DNA from: Haliclona indistincta
Lineage: Eukaryota; Porifera; Demospongiae; Haplosclerida; Chalinidae
Length of the DNA stretch: 64,000 nucleotides
Direction of reading: 5' to 3'
Assembly (NCBI GenBank): GCA_964017065.1
Contig: OZ024790.1
Span: 9,808,403-9,872,402 of the forward strand
The notes under the pieces are model-generated. The model saw only the letters and a program-made list of their open reading frames with translations, did no database searches and was not told where the DNA came from. Each line of letters starts with the position of its first letter. Position 1 is the first letter of the stretch. The translations under genes were made by a program, and so were the position numbers. This document shows, piece by piece, positions 1-12,898 of this stretch.

Positions 1-250
1 AGTATGTACGATTTCATCCAACTGATAAAAAGGTACGAGTCTTTACTACTTTTCGAGACCTGAAATAAATTATTCTCCACTTTTATTCACAGTTTGCTGA
101 TAATTTCTTCAACCTGGTCATTCATCCACTTGAGAAACAATTAAAAGGCATTGATTTTTGGTGGTTGGACTGGCAGCAAGGTAATGCTATCTAACTCACT
201 GATGAGTTCTTAGTTGCACTCCTTCAGGTGAAGACTGTATCAAGATTCCT
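1..250 (+). pseudogene. GH31 glycosidase fragment (copy A), fused to SDR
   Basis: Three exon pieces match the intact GH31 gene at 33-38 kb. Bases 1-32 correspond to its exon 13, 93-180 to exon 14 (with the nucleophile motif FWWLDWQQG) and 228-250 to the start of exon 15. Splice borders are kept. Exon 14 carries a 6-bp in-frame insertion compared with the intact copy. At about base 250 the GH31 exon changes directly into SDR coding sequence and the frame stays open across the join (IKIPCELQKTQEL). The rest of this copy lies left of the window. It is called a pseudogene because the GH31 acid/base half is missing and the attached SDR is broken. Confidence 0.8.
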
Positions 251-1276
251 TGTGAACTGCAGAAGACTCAAGAACTGCAAAGACAAGATGGCGTTCACCA
301 CCAGCAGCTGCAGTTTGCTGGCAAGACAGTTATGATTACAGGCGCCGCTGGAGACATAGGCGGGGCTACAGCTCAGGCGTTTGCGAGAAAAGGAGCTCGT
401 CTGGTGCTGGTAGATCTACCCTCCACTGAAGACGGTTTGAACGAGAAGAAGAAAGAAATGGTGACAGATGGAGCACTGAGCTGGTGTGCACGTGATCCCC
501 TGTGACGTCACAAGCAATGAGAGTGTGAAAGATTTAGTGGAACATGCAGTCAGAGAGTGTGGTCGTGTGGATTGTTTCTTCAACAATGCTGGGATACAAG
601 GATAACTGTGCCCTCTACACAAACAGACAGACGAGTGGTTTAGACGGACGATTGAGGTCAATCTTCTCGGTGTGTTCCACGGGATGAAGTACGTTGGGCA
701 AGCGATGGTCAATGCTGGAGTGGGTGGAGTCATTGTTAACACAGCTAGTCTAGCTGGGCTGGAGGGTGTGCCCAACATGGCTGCATATGTTGCATCCAAG
801 TTTGCTGTTGTGGGACTGACCAAGACGGGCTCTAAAGATCTTGGGCCTCATAGTATTCGGGTGTGTGCAATAGCTCCTGGACTATTGGAAGGAAAGATGT
901 GGTCATCTCAAATTAGAGGAAATGCTGAGAGTATAAAGAGAGAAAGGGGTGAGTGAACAAACAACGCCTGCATGTTGTATACTAGGTTGCAGCTTTAAAA
1001 ACATTAATCCTAAACTGGTTGATTAGTGGTCTTTATGAGTACCTGATGAGTAAATTCTGAACACTATATTTTCCTTATGCTTGCTGCAGGTCTGGAGGGA
1101 CAACCAACTGAAAAGGAGCTGAAAGAGGTGGAGGTGCAGATGCTATCTGGTACCCCTCTTGGTAGACTGGGGAAGCTGTCTGAAGTGGCTGATCTAGTGG
1201 TCTATCTGTGCAGTGATATGAAGCATCTTATGTATCAGGAACAACAGTATCTATAGATGGTGGAAAAATATGCTAA
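251..1276 (+). pseudogene. Short-chain dehydrogenase/reductase (copy A), broken
   Basis: The Rossmann NAD(P)-binding motif TGAAGDIG, the NNAG motif, the catalytic Ser region NTAS and the YVASK active-site motif are all readable, so this is a classical SDR (FabG/3-oxoacyl-reductase-like fold). The first exon ends at 948 (donor GTGAGT), an intron covers 949-1089, and the second exon encodes the C-terminal part ending in a VSIDGGK-like stretch. It cannot give a full protein. There is a 4-bp insertion near 474-480, a nonsense codon at about 603 where copy B has GAA, and a 2-bp insertion near 1217. The intron shows it is not a processed retrocopy. The substrate cannot be told from sequence. Confidence 0.85.
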
Positions 1277-1435
1277 ACCGATTATTTAGTGCTAATGCAT
1301 GCATATTCTTATGCTTACTACATATTAGTGCATATTCTTACAGCTTACTCAACTATGATGAGCATGGACGCTATTTGCTTATAGCAGCTCTGCTCATGCA
1401 TGACTATCATACATGTACAGGCTGTATAGCTAGTC

Positions 1436-4400
1436 TCATTGTATGTTGGAATACCTTCTCATTTCTGTAGCATTTGCAATGAGTTCAGCAAGTGCATGCA
1501 GTCCAGACTTTCTGAGACACTCTATCAAGTGTTGATATGTACGAGTAGGTGCATCGCTTTCCAACCATTTCTGGAGGATGGCCAGTGTGATATTCTCAGC
1601 ACCATCGCTGATTTGGTTCTTCTTAATGAGATCAACTCTTGCGCCATTGGCATCTTGCAAGAGATGTATTCCAAACGTCTTGTAGTTACTAGCAGTAATT
1701 GTTTTAATGACATTCAGAGGTTTTCCATCAGCTCCCTTCATGTTCATCAGCTTCAGTAGTGTGGGTGGGGTGCCTACAAATATTGTAAATGTACGCATTG
1801 ATAATAGCAATAGTACATCTTGTACTACAACTACATCTTGTCCAAGCCATTTGGCTGGATTTGCAGATCTAACACCAACAAACACTCATGAATATAAAAA
1901 GTAGTCAGTTGGCTGAATGCTATGGAGAGATACGCTATGCAAGAGTACAGCTGCAGATGAATCCAGTTGGATAGTAGTCGGAATAGTAACTGTTAGTAAT
2001 TGCAGTACCAACCACTTATAATGGCTATCAAGGCACAAGTATACCTATGTAAATACTAGCTCTTATGTAGTCACCAATTTCTAGCCATCAAAATTAAGCT
2101 GAGACACACTATACATAAGATATTATGCAGGAGACAGCAGTACTAGTATACAACACTCACCTTGTAACTGATAGCTGGTGCCAGCAATTCCTGTACACAA
2201 TGATAATGCATTATTATGTATTACCATATTGGACACAACAATTTTACTTGTGTTATGTTGATATGCAAGTATTCACAACATACCTAGCCACTGCTGATGG
2301 TGAGCTTCCAATTTAACCACTTCACTTGTCTCTTCACATTCCACAATGCATGTCTCAGGGTTGAATGTACAGATGTGGCATGCACTTTCTTCACCACAGG
2401 AGCATAGAAAAGAGTCTACCTTGGAGAGGGCACCTTCTCTGATGTGGAGTTTCACTTCTGTCAAACGTATTGACTCTAAAATACAATCTCGAATGGTAGA
2501 GCACTGCTGTTGAAGTTGCTTTTCCTTGAAGCCAGAATAGTACACCTCTATTTGAAGGTGGCGCTCAACAACGCAGACCACTCCTCCAGGCACATAACGC
2601 AACTTTATCATATTCCGATATTGTCGTTTATTTTTTTGAATCTGAACAAATTGATTTGGAAATACTGTAAGAAGGAAGACTATGATTGTAGGTAAATACC
2701 CCACTGGGATAGGAACATACTCCTCATAAATCCCTCTTCTTGCTCTCAATCTAATCATCCATGGGCACTGGAAGGAATGAGTGGTAGGGTAGAGCGCAGC
2801 ATTGGGTATGAGTGGTAGGGTAGCATAGGGTAGAGCGCAAGGCATAAAATACTCTGATGTTTGGTCAATCTTTGCGACTATCTTCACGTGTTCCAGAATG
2901 TCCAGAAAGAATTGCGATGAGATTGGCTCAGAGAATTCAACACATGACTCTAATGTTGAACGAGTGAAACACCCTTTGTGCTGGAGAAGTTTTTTGTCTT
3001 GATTACGAAGAGTAATGTCATCGTAGTGCATGGCTAGAAAATCTTCATCGAGAAATGAGATCGTGATTAATCGAGAGAGCTTGTTGAACACTGCTTTGGT
3101 GTCAATGATGACAGAGTCTCTAAGCTTTGGAGTATCAAAATGCATGATGAGGCTGATATCATGAAAAAACTGGATTGCTTTCTCAGTCTCTGCTTTGTCC
3201 ATCTCAAGAGATTCTCCGAGTCTAAAGCACTCACTGAGTGTGAGTATGGCTTTGTCATCCTTCTCAGCTATAGTGAGCATGCTGAGAAGAAATCCAAACC
3301 AGCGCAGCTTTACTTCCACTTTTATTGTCACATTTGAAATCTTGAATAGTCGTCGAAGTTTCTTTGCTGACTCTGTCCGTTCCTTCCTGATTTCGGTGTC
3401 AATGGAAACAGCATTGATGGGCAGGATGACCTTGCTACCCAGCTGCACTTGAAATGCTGCATATGGTTGAAGGATTTCCTTCAAAATGGATTCTTTTTCT
3501 TCAACTGTTTCACTGCAAACGTGTGCTTCATCTGCAAATGTGCCCACAACTGTGAATTTAGCTCCACTGGGACATTCAATTGCTGATGGTGTGTATGGTG
3601 GCTGAATAGAAGCTGTATGCTTGGCCAGAGTCTTCATTATCTGTACATTGGACAACTGTACACCAAATTGCTCACAGTTGGCTGATGTGCCATGAAAAAA
3701 ATATGAAAACTCTGCTAGTTTATTCAAGGGCTCGTTGAGCTTAAGAGGAAATATTTGTAAGCAGCTGTTTCGAAGGAAAAGAGCACCAGCATCCAAGAAT
3801 GGTGGTTGACCACCACAATCAGTCATAATCATCCAGTGGGAGTTGAAGATTACACCTGAACTTCTGCTGCTGTGTAGTTCTCTGAGTAGATCAGGAAACC
3901 AACTATACCCAACGTAAGGAGAATATGGAGAAAGATCAAGAAAAGGCACAGCTGGAGTCGTACTGCCTGCTGCTGTTGTAGGAACTAGTACCATTTCATT
4001 ACCAACAGGAGTTGTGTCATTTGCAGGAAGTGGTTCATAGCTGCCTATTGCTACTGTTCGTGTAGCTGGCTTACCCTCTCCTGCCAAATGAAGAGAATCT
4101 GTAGCTTTGTCAGATGAATTTTCCTCAATGGTTTTCTTTACTGCTCCACAAACCATTTCAAACATCCTTTCTGTAGTGACATTCTCCCACTCGAGTTGTG
4201 TTGGATCTTCATTATCGATTAGCATGTAGCGTGAGGGTGGATCTACACAGCCAGTGCTATTTCTTTCGTGAGCAGGCTCTTTTCCCATAGCAAGGTCAAG
4301 AATTGAAGTTTTGCCCGTTCCAGGATAGCCATGAGTGCCAATGTTGGTGATATTCATAGTGACTGTTACTCCCAGTGAGGACCTGGCATCATCAGGATCA

Positions 4401-7400
4401 ACCAAATCTGAAACCAAAGAGATGAACATGAAAATTATACTGTCTGTTTAAACATGCTTATTTCCTACTGTAATCATACTTCAAAAATGCCTCAATAAAC
4501 TTGAGATGCACAGACGCATGTATTAGCTATTCCATGTCTATCATGGATAATTTACCGAGTGTTTCTGGTATACACACCGTGGATAGGCATGGAATAGGTG
4601 ACTTGTATCATGGCAATTGAATGAACTGTACACCAAATTATACTATGAGTGATTGCTATGTAGATGCTGAACTGTTTTTGAATACTTCTGTACTTATATC
4701 ACTGTTCCGCTAAAACAAAGTTCAAAAGGCACCTGCATGGTTTCACGATTTATCGTGGGTTTTTCATCATGGATACTGCTTGCGCTAAGGTGCTAGGCTC
4801 ACTGAAAAAGAAGAAACAAGAAAAGGAAGATGACGAAAATGGATTTCACTGGTTTCAGGTTCATCACTTTAGCAATGTGTTAGAGCAATTTCTGTGCTAC
4901 CGTAAAGATTTAGAGAGCAGATTTAAGTATATCCTAATGTGTACAATACACCACCAGGTGAAATATTGGCATTTGAATGCTAATACATTGCATTTTATCC
5001 GCCATCTTGTTTTCCATCTATCCCTACTTGGGGACGCACTACCAAAATTCTAAATACGTTAGAGCAAAAAAATGTTTCACAATGAGGACTGAGTAAGAAC
5101 TGTTTTACTAATAATTACAATAATTTATTTTACCATTCTTTTGATTCATCATCTGCTGATACACTTCCTTGTAATCCAAGGCAGCTCCTTCCAATATTCT
5201 CCCCACCACCCACCGACCGTTCTGCAGGACTGCACGCATGGAAAGAGAACCTGTCATGTCTTTGCAGTGTAGCATGTTAGTGTGTGCCACTATAGTCACT
5301 TGACTGACAATGCATTGCTATTGCTCACTCAATTCAACGAGGGCAGTGTGGGATAGCTTATCACGAAAAACAGATTGTCTTCGTCCACCAAACACTACCA
5401 ACAACACTCTTTCTTGTGATAATTGTATTGCAGAGAGTGAATGGCGCACTCGTTTGGTCACATAGTCATTGAGAGATAGCTGATAGAATGTATACAATAT
5501 CAAAAGCAATCTCTAAAATTCAAAACCATACCTTTTCCCACTGCTTTGTAGTGAGGTCACCAATCCAGCAATCACTGATAGTATCCAGCCCATCCCTGCG
5601 CCCTCCCACTATCACTAGTAATGGTCCGCTCACACATACAGTAGTATGAGCATACCGCCCCTCAGGCCATGTCATGGAGTGGTCGATAGGTCTGTTGATC
5701 CTGGTCCAGCGCTGGTAAGAGGAAGAGCAAACTCATCCTGGTTTCTTTAAATGCATGTACCAAAGGTGCTGATGCCTCAGTAGAATTTTAACTTACATGT
5801 ACCTATAGCTAGCTGAGCAATTTTGATAACACTAACTATAGCTATAATAAATTTATATATTATATATAACTGAACTACATGAACACAACATATTATGATG
5901 CCTCAGTAGTCTAGCAATCAGTGGTTAACAGCATGTAATCAGAAACCAAGCAAGTGCCAGCCACATGTTAAGTTGTAATTAGTAACAAGCTGGGTGTATC
6001 TTAGTCTGGTTGCTGCTCCTCTATGCCTACTAATAATTGGATCCACACCAGCAATCCAATTATCAGTAGGCATGGAGGGGCAGCGGCTAGACTATAGGTG
6101 TACCTGCAAGGTCGATTAACTGCAAGAGTAAAATATTAGAACTCTGTTTAACCCTTTATGCCATAACGACGCCATTTGGTGTCATACAAACTTCAGACAC
6201 CAGGATTTTCTATGGCTTCAGCACAAATTCCAAAATGTTATTTTTATGAAAACAAAATGGCAGCCAATTTTGTTGAAATTTATGGCTTCAGCTGGGACAT
6301 TCGGAAAACACATTTTTGCACATTCTCCATGATCTGGGCTACATTTTGCACTCACCAAAGCCACTGCTATTTGTATGTACTTTTCAGTAGCCAACTCCAA
6401 AATAATAACTTTGAGCAAAATTTGACAAGGTTGATGCACTTTATCAGCTTGACTTGAGTGTGGACAATTGTAGCTACTCACTGGCAAATGGACGCAAATT
6501 TGAGACCAGTAGCACAAAAGACACGAGATATTTTCGAGAGAATTGGTTGGCATTTATGAGGTTAAAATTTTAGCAAGATAATTTAGTAATTAAAGGGTTA
6601 ACTCAGTTGCTAGCTGTCCTGTACCATCACATGTACAGATTTCTAGAAAGTCTGCTGTGTGAAACATTATTTTGTTCAGAAAAATATGCAGAGCATTTGC
6701 AATGACCATCAATTAGAGTGAGCAAATCACAGAATAACTTGCATAAAGCTTCGTATAAAATTTATTCACACATGAGTAGCCGCCATCTTAATCGAGGTCA
6801 TCCCTACATATCTCGAGCAATTTAGCATGTGCTCTACTTGTGTAGCTCATACCAGTGCTTATAGTTCCAATGAGCAATGTGAAATCCTACAGACAGACTG
6901 CATGACTATTGTACGTCTCCAAGACTCAGTCCACTGAAGCATAATCAAACAGATTTAGGAATGGCTTAATCACAAGCCAACAAAGCACACAAACAAGAGA
7001 TAAAACAAATGCACGCCTGCATCAATTATCCTACATCAGTGGCTTTTTTTGGCTTGTAAGCTAATTTACTGGTTATTACTGTATACCTGCTGTATACCTT
7101 AAAATTTTACCGGTGCACAGTATGCAGAAGGGTTAATAAAGGAGAATAGTGAGCTTGTTTTTGCAGCAAATTTTGAAAAAGTAAGCATTGGCCTTTCTAA
7201 TAAGTGTACAACGTTTGCTAAACTCATCAGCGAAAGAAGCCTGTACAGTAAACTAAACATAGTGAATAATAGACATGCTCCTAAGTATGTCATTGTTATG
7301 TTAAGTGTCACAATCTGCTTTCCAATGCAGACAAGTCCATTTCGTCCAAATCAGTCGTAAAACAAATTAACAAAAAAATTAAGTAGGAATCTAATGTATG

Positions 7401-9500
7401 CACTCAAATTACAATAATAATGGTTACAACCTAAACACCTTACCAGTTGTGCCAAATGAACTAAAATTACTCAGAAAACCTTGTAATACTTACCACAGTA
7501 TCACTACTCAGATCAACTATTAACAGGTCATCACTGTAGGATCCTGATCCACTCATACCACCGAACAAAGCAGCTCTCCTCTCACCTACTAAAGTAAGAG
7601 TGAAACTGTCACATGGATGAGGAGGATGTCCAATTATGCTTGGTGAACTCCACTCTCCTGGAGGTGATAACATCATCTCTCACTACTACTGGCATAATAC
7701 CACTCAAAGATGATAATATAATTATACATGTACATTACTTATCAATATTATGTAATTGACCAATCAGATTGCTCAATTGGAAGGCCATAAAACTTTAAAA
7801 GCACATACAGTATATCATGGTACCATGAAATAACAATTACTTTTTGCTGACTAGTTCTAAGTTGTACATCCAGTACATGTACTATGCTAAACTATGCAGT
7901 GCTGAGTTAACACAATAACAAGTACGATGAGTGCAAAGTTGACCAGCTGAGATGCAAGTGTTGAGATAAAAAGTACTTTGTTGAGTCAACCAACTACTCA
8001 AGTAATAATAAGTATAGTAATGCAAAGTTAATGAAGCACCAATGGTGCAATGCCTCAGTGAAGATGCACACATGGGGCTGAAGCACAAATGCTATAGACA
8101 TCTAATGGTGCATGTAATCATAACCCATCTCCAGTGGCTATAACAGTAACATTAATTTTGATCTCGGTACTATACAGGGTCTCAATTGTTGATTCCTGTG
8201 GTTGGTTTAGCCTAAGTAGTGTATAGACATCACCAACACATGCATGCCCTGCATTACACACATTACTGCAGTGAAGTAAAAGGTTCCCTCTGCCCTTTCC
8301 TGAATATATATCTTCCAGACATGCAGAAGCATGAATGCATGCATGTAATCATGACAGCAATAGGGTTCGTTCTCAATCTCAAATGTTGGACTATAGCTGA
8401 AGAAATTTCTATGTTTACAGTATAATAGCCTTTGGATATGTCTGGTAAAATCAACAGTAGCTATTTTCCATTCCACAATAGGTATCATCTAGAGTACATT
8501 AAGTAAGAGTATGCAACTGGCAATATACCCCGTTGGACTGCGTTGGACAGTTTCTACGTCACAAGTTTACACAACCCAGCCAACCACTGTGGTTGACTGG
8601 GTTGTGTAAACTTGTGACGTAGAAACTGTCCAACGCAGTCCAACAGGGTATATTGATTCATACTCTTACTTAATGAACTCTTGGTATCATAGGTTCCAAT
8701 ACGCATGCAATAGGTGATTTGAGGTGTCTGAAGTCGTACCTCTTCTGGTGCATGCATACTATATATGCATAGGTTAATAATCGCAAAGTTTAGCTATACA
8801 ATAATTATGGAAAACACTAACTTTCAACAAATGCTTGTTTAAAAAATTATATTGGAATCGACAATAATTATTCTTCTCGACATATAGGTTGCTGAGTACA
8901 CATGCATGAAAACTAGTAAAATTGTTCTACCACTAGTCTTACATATTTTATCACTCACTTTTGGTCAGTGAGAACATATGTTGTTCATTGCAATTGCACT
9001 TAATAGGAAGATTAGTATCAACTGCTTTGTACTGTGCTCCAGGCTGATGATATGCTGGGGTAGGACCATGCCCTGCTACCACATACAAGATGTCCTCCTC
9101 ATCCTTAAATGGTACCATTCCACACCGATTCTTTCTCATTGGTGCTCCACCTAGCTCTGATTTCGTGGGTGATAACTCCACCCAATGTAGGGTTATTGTG
9201 TTCAATGAGTGAAGACTATTATGATAGCAGTCATCATGATAACAGTAACCACCAAAGTAGTGAAGCGCATTGCTCACAACAGCACAGGCATTGTAAGTCA
9301 CTCCCAGTGGAGGAGTTCCACTTGTTTGTTGACGTATCCAGTTTCCAGTCTTTACTTGAAACACCTCCACAAAAGATAGTAACTCTCTCTTTTCTTGACT
9401 ATCATGTACACGTGGTAAACCATCCACTGCTCCCGCCCACATGTACACGTTACCGTCAACCAAAATTGTTCGATGTCCAGCACGAGGAGCGGGCTCGTAC
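1436..9500 (-). CDS. Kelch-Roc-COR-Death protein (ROCO-type GTPase), 5' end uncertain
   Basis: Seven minus-strand exons join in frame: 9500-8959, 7678-7494, 5711-5532, 5479-5329, 5298-5134, 4407-2284 and 1773-1436, about 1228 codons. The first four encode a Kelch propeller (GHRTILVDGNVYMWAG, LHYFGG, AALFGGMSG, LLVIVGGRR, VVFGGRR). The long exon begins with a Roc GTPase: P-loop GYPGTGKTS, G3 DCGGQP, and a G4-like VGTFADE in which the usual NKxD is altered. A COR-like region follows. The last exon is a C-terminal Death domain (ending near LAELIANATE). Exon phases agree at every junction. The true start is unclear: an upstream exon may feed an acceptor at 9501-9503, or an in-frame ATG at 9562 may be used. 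By family knowledge, Roc-COR modules are dimerising GTPase switches and Death domains recruit adaptors. A signalling or cell-death role is inference. Confidence 0.85.
4690..5045. repeat. Diverged copy of 1.4-kb interspersed repeat R1 (partial)
   Basis: This stretch aligns by eye with 28385-28740 and with the outer parts of 38905-42710. Shared blocks include AAAACAAAGTTCAAAAGGCACC, a (GAA)-rich tract, TTTCACTGGTTTCAGGTTC and a terminal CATCCCTAC. It lies in the intron of the Kelch-Roc gene between exons 5298-5134 and 4407-2284. A 94-codon ORF across it on the plus strand is not supported by the other copies. Confidence 0.7.
6003..6092. repeat. Inverted repeat in intron of the Kelch-Roc gene
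   Basis: Arms of roughly 35 bp (TAGTCTGGTTGCTGCTCCTC ... and its imperfect complement ending in GACTATA) flank a short loop around GGATCCACACCAGC. It could be a small foldback MITE. The rest of the 1.8-kb intron (5712-7493) is AT-rich and shows no other gene. Confidence 0.6.
8491..8682. repeat. Near-perfect ~95-bp-arm hairpin in intron of the Kelch-Roc gene
   Basis: The left arm (AAGTAAGAGTATG... GTTGGACTGCGTTGGACAG...) is followed after a very short loop (CCAACCACTGTGG) by its reverse complement. The inner 55-60 bp of each arm match almost perfectly and the outer parts are slightly degraded. Part of the same sequence recurs near 45550-45580 (CCCAACGCAGTCCAATGGGG), so it is probably a foldback transposable element. 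If transcribed with the host gene it would form a long dsRNA stem. Confidence 0.8.
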
Positions 9501-9562
9501 CTGCTGTTCACTATGTGGAAAAATATGATAGTTAATCTATGTCTGGTCTGGCCAGTCAACAT

Positions 9563-10910
9563 TTAATTAATTACAGACTGATTACAGAGCTGGAATTTAG
9601 CCAATGGCCACACAGATAATTAAATGAATTAAATGTGACATAATTATGGGGTCTGAAATTTTGAATCTAATGAAACAATTGCCAAAAAACTTTAAAATTT
9701 TGACAGAAAAATGAAACGTTCAACGAATGAACGCTATTGCCCTAGGAAAGTGAGCACTCTCCCAACATTGACCATGTATTGGTGGATTTTTGTACCAACA
9801 TAAACAATTCTTTTGAGTCATTACCATTATTCTGGTAATATAATATTTGTTTGCATTAGGTCTGTCAGTGTTGAAATAGAAGTCCATCAATGATATTTCC
9901 AGAGCATTTTCAGCTGTATTGCTTGCTTTACTGGGGCAGTTCTGGGAGCAGATTGTTCATTTTCAAATTAGAACTTGTATCTACAATATCATATTGGATA
10001 ACGGATAAATTCATGAGCTTATCATTGTAGCCTCATTGTAGCCTCATTGGCTACATTGATAAGCTCACGAAGTAATTCGCTATCGACTATAATGGATGTA
10101 GCCAACAATCTCTACTCAATTAATATCATATTGCTTGGGTGTGCTAAGCAGCTGACTAATCATGCAAAGAAGAAATCTTTGTGTTCTTTGCCTGCAAACA
10201 CTCATGGCAGCGGCGATATAATGTTTATGTATATACAGTCTGTCAGTCATTATCACCTCACATGCAGTTGTCTAGTGGATTGGTCGAAAAATCGTTCACT
10301 TTATCATAAAAGCATGAAACTTGATACACTGTTAGAACATGCACAAGAAGATCATTTTAAGCTATAGGACCATCTCAGATTTGACCTCTGACCTTTGCAG
10401 CAGCTTTTTTCTTCAGAATTGCTGATTGTATGGTTCAATATGACAAATAATTGTATGTTCAGGAATTTTTGATGCTAGACAGTGGAGAAGTTTGACCTTT
10501 TCAGAAAAATAACCGATATGATTGACATTATTTTCATAATGATATTTATGCACTGTCTGTGAGTTACTAGTTTATTGTAAATAGTAAGAACTTTAAAAAT
10601 ATCAACAAAAATGATCTTTGACCCTGCCGCAACCTTTTCTTCAAAATGATTGGCTGAAATTTTAAGCTGATTTAAAAAATAATGCTGATTTGAATTTGCA
10701 GTTCTCATTTTGCACACAGTAACTAGGTTAAAGATATGTATAGAATGAGTCATGACACAGTATACTTGTATTTAAACAAAGGTACAATGCCTCTGTGACA
10801 TCAATATTGAATGTTAGCCTCAATAAGCAGTGAGACTCGTTTTGATCTCCATTGATATTCACTCTCACTCAGAATAAGAATAAAGAAGGCAAACTAGGAG
10901 CAAGAACTGA
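9563..10910. other. Intergenic region, no gene recognised
   Basis: AT-rich sequence upstream of the Kelch-Roc gene. ORFs here (up to 106 codons) show no domain and no codon pattern distinct from surroundings. A small inverted repeat at about 10012-10070 (TGAGCTTATCATTGTAGCC ... GGCTACATTGATAAGCTCA) is the only structure noted. A promoter or first exon of the minus-strand gene may lie here but is not identifiable. Confidence 0.5.
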
Positions 10911-11530
10911 CTCTATCCCAATACATGCATGACCAGCTTCGTCGGAAAATACTTCTACCTCAATAAACATTATTGTGTAGATCATTTCCGAAATTCTTGT
11001 AATCATTTTTGGTGAGACTTGCTACAAGGCAACTATTTTATTTGCTGGGATCACTTATGACACTTAGCAAGTTTTTACTTGGTTGTTTTTATGTCACTTA
11101 TCTTTTAAGCTGCCAAATGACAGACAAACACTTGATTTCATGCTCACGCTCCAATTAGTAGCATGCTTCAATTAGTAGCATGTTTCAATTAGTAGGTGTA
11201 TTCATGCTCCAATTAGTAGCATGCTCCAATTAGTAGCATGCTTCAATTGGTAGCATGCTTCAATTAATAGCATGCTCCAATTAGTACCATGCTTCAATTG
11301 GTAGCATGCTTCAATTAGTACCAACATCAAATCAAGTGGTTCAACTGATTTGATAATGCATGTCTTAATTAGCTACATATACTTCCTTCTTCTTTGTTCA
11401 GCAAGTCTTGCTGAAAATTCGTTAAAAGCATTTCTTATAATGGGTTCAGAGGAATTGATCTATAATACCGTAGAATGTAAGAGGTATTTTCCGATGTAGC
11501 TGGTCATGCACGTATTGGGATAGAGTATTG
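10911..11530. mobile_element. Non-autonomous TIR element (MITE-like) with internal minisatellite
   Basis: The left terminus at about 10911-10960 (CTCTATCCCAATACATGCAT...CGGAAAATACTTCTACCTC) is the inverted complement, with a few mismatches, of the right terminus at about 11480-11530 (GAGGTATTTTCCGATGTAGC...GTATTGGGATAGAG). No transposase ORF lies between them. The interior carries the 17-bp tandem repeat listed separately. Confidence 0.75.
11148..11322. repeat. Minisatellite, ~17-bp unit
   Basis: About ten copies of CATGCTYCAATTAGTAG with small variants (GGTAG, AATAG, TACC). One copy is interrupted by GGTGTATT. It lies inside the TIR element at 10911-11530. Confidence 0.9.
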
Positions 11531-12727
11531 TTTTCCTCTCATCCCTACATTGGAATGCACTACTGTGTGTCCCATGTAGCTAAAACAACAATCGGTGGTG
11601 GTTGTTGCTCCGTGTATGTGATTGTTGTTCGGTGAATGTCGCTCGGTGATTGGATTGTTACTTTAGCTAATGATGTGTAGCTAAAGAAACAATCGGTGGT
11701 AGCTAAAAGCCAATATGTAGCCCTACAAACCAACTGCTATAGCAGGTTAAATGGTTGCTCTCTTGCTCAGCTGTAAGCTAAGCGCTATAGAAAGAAGAAC
11801 CGTACCATGCCAAATTGTGTACAATGAGCCATCAATGCACTGAAGTATAAAAATTTTTGTACATTCCAGATTCCAGTTTCCAGATTCCAGTTTTAGATTC
11901 CAGCTTTTAGTGTTTCCCTTGGCGCATAAACAGGTGCGACAGAGTGCTGATGCTGCTAATTAACGATCATGATTATTGTCATCGTGAACTGTTATATGCC
12001 ATCTCATTACTCATCGTACTTGAGCCGGATTTTGTTCATGTATCCAGCATGCACAACTACGGCAGTTTACTGGTAGGCTTGTGGACTGGGCTACCTTATA
12101 CATAATACTGAGCCTTTCCGGAACTATCCCTGACATTTCAGTTACAATTAAGTTAGCCTTGTAGTAAACATTCTATATAGTTTGAAAACATTGCAATTGC
12201 GTGAAGTCATATCAATTCTAGCAACCTTAAACTAACTTGTTTTTCTGAATACTTGAGTTTCATATCATGACAAGAAGCCATATGATTCATGATGAGTAAA
12301 GATAGAGGATCAAAATGGTAATACATCATGATGTACGGATATGTGATTGTATATAGAGAAATGAAGAAAAAATTAATGTCAAGGAGTAATTTTAATTCGT
12401 GTGTTTCTCTGTAGACGAAACCGATTTACAGTTAGACGAAGTTGGTTGTTTCATAGATATTGTTTACAGTTATAGCTGGCAATTGGGTTGTTTATATAGT
12501 TAGACCGGCGATGCGGGTAGGTTGTTTACTACAGTTAGGTGATGGTTGTTTATACATATGTGGATGTATATAGGGTGCTCTCTTTCTTTTAACTCTTGCT
12601 ATAACCGGTTATTGCAGGTTATCGGGTTATGGCGATTGTCATTAAGTGGTGCATCTCACCCTCTGTATACTGGGTACTGGTAAAACCAGGAACGGGAAAC
12701 GAGGAAACGGGAAATAGGAAATAAGCT

Positions 12728-12807
12728 GTTAGGTCCATACTGGCGCCGTTAGGTCCATACTGGCGCCGTTAGGTCCATACTGGCGCTGTTAGGTCCATAC
12801 TGGGCAC
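12728..12807. repeat. Minisatellite, 20-bp unit, four copies
   Basis: The unit GTTAGGTCCATACTGGCGCC is repeated four times, the last with one change and followed by a decayed copy. The flanks (11530-12727) hold no recognisable gene. Confidence 0.9.
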
Positions 12808-12898
12808 TGTTAGGCGAAGGTTTTTAGGGTCTTGGGTTTAGGATTTAGTATATAGTTTTAGTGCAATAATGGCGCCGTTTCTTATTTCCCATCATGGC

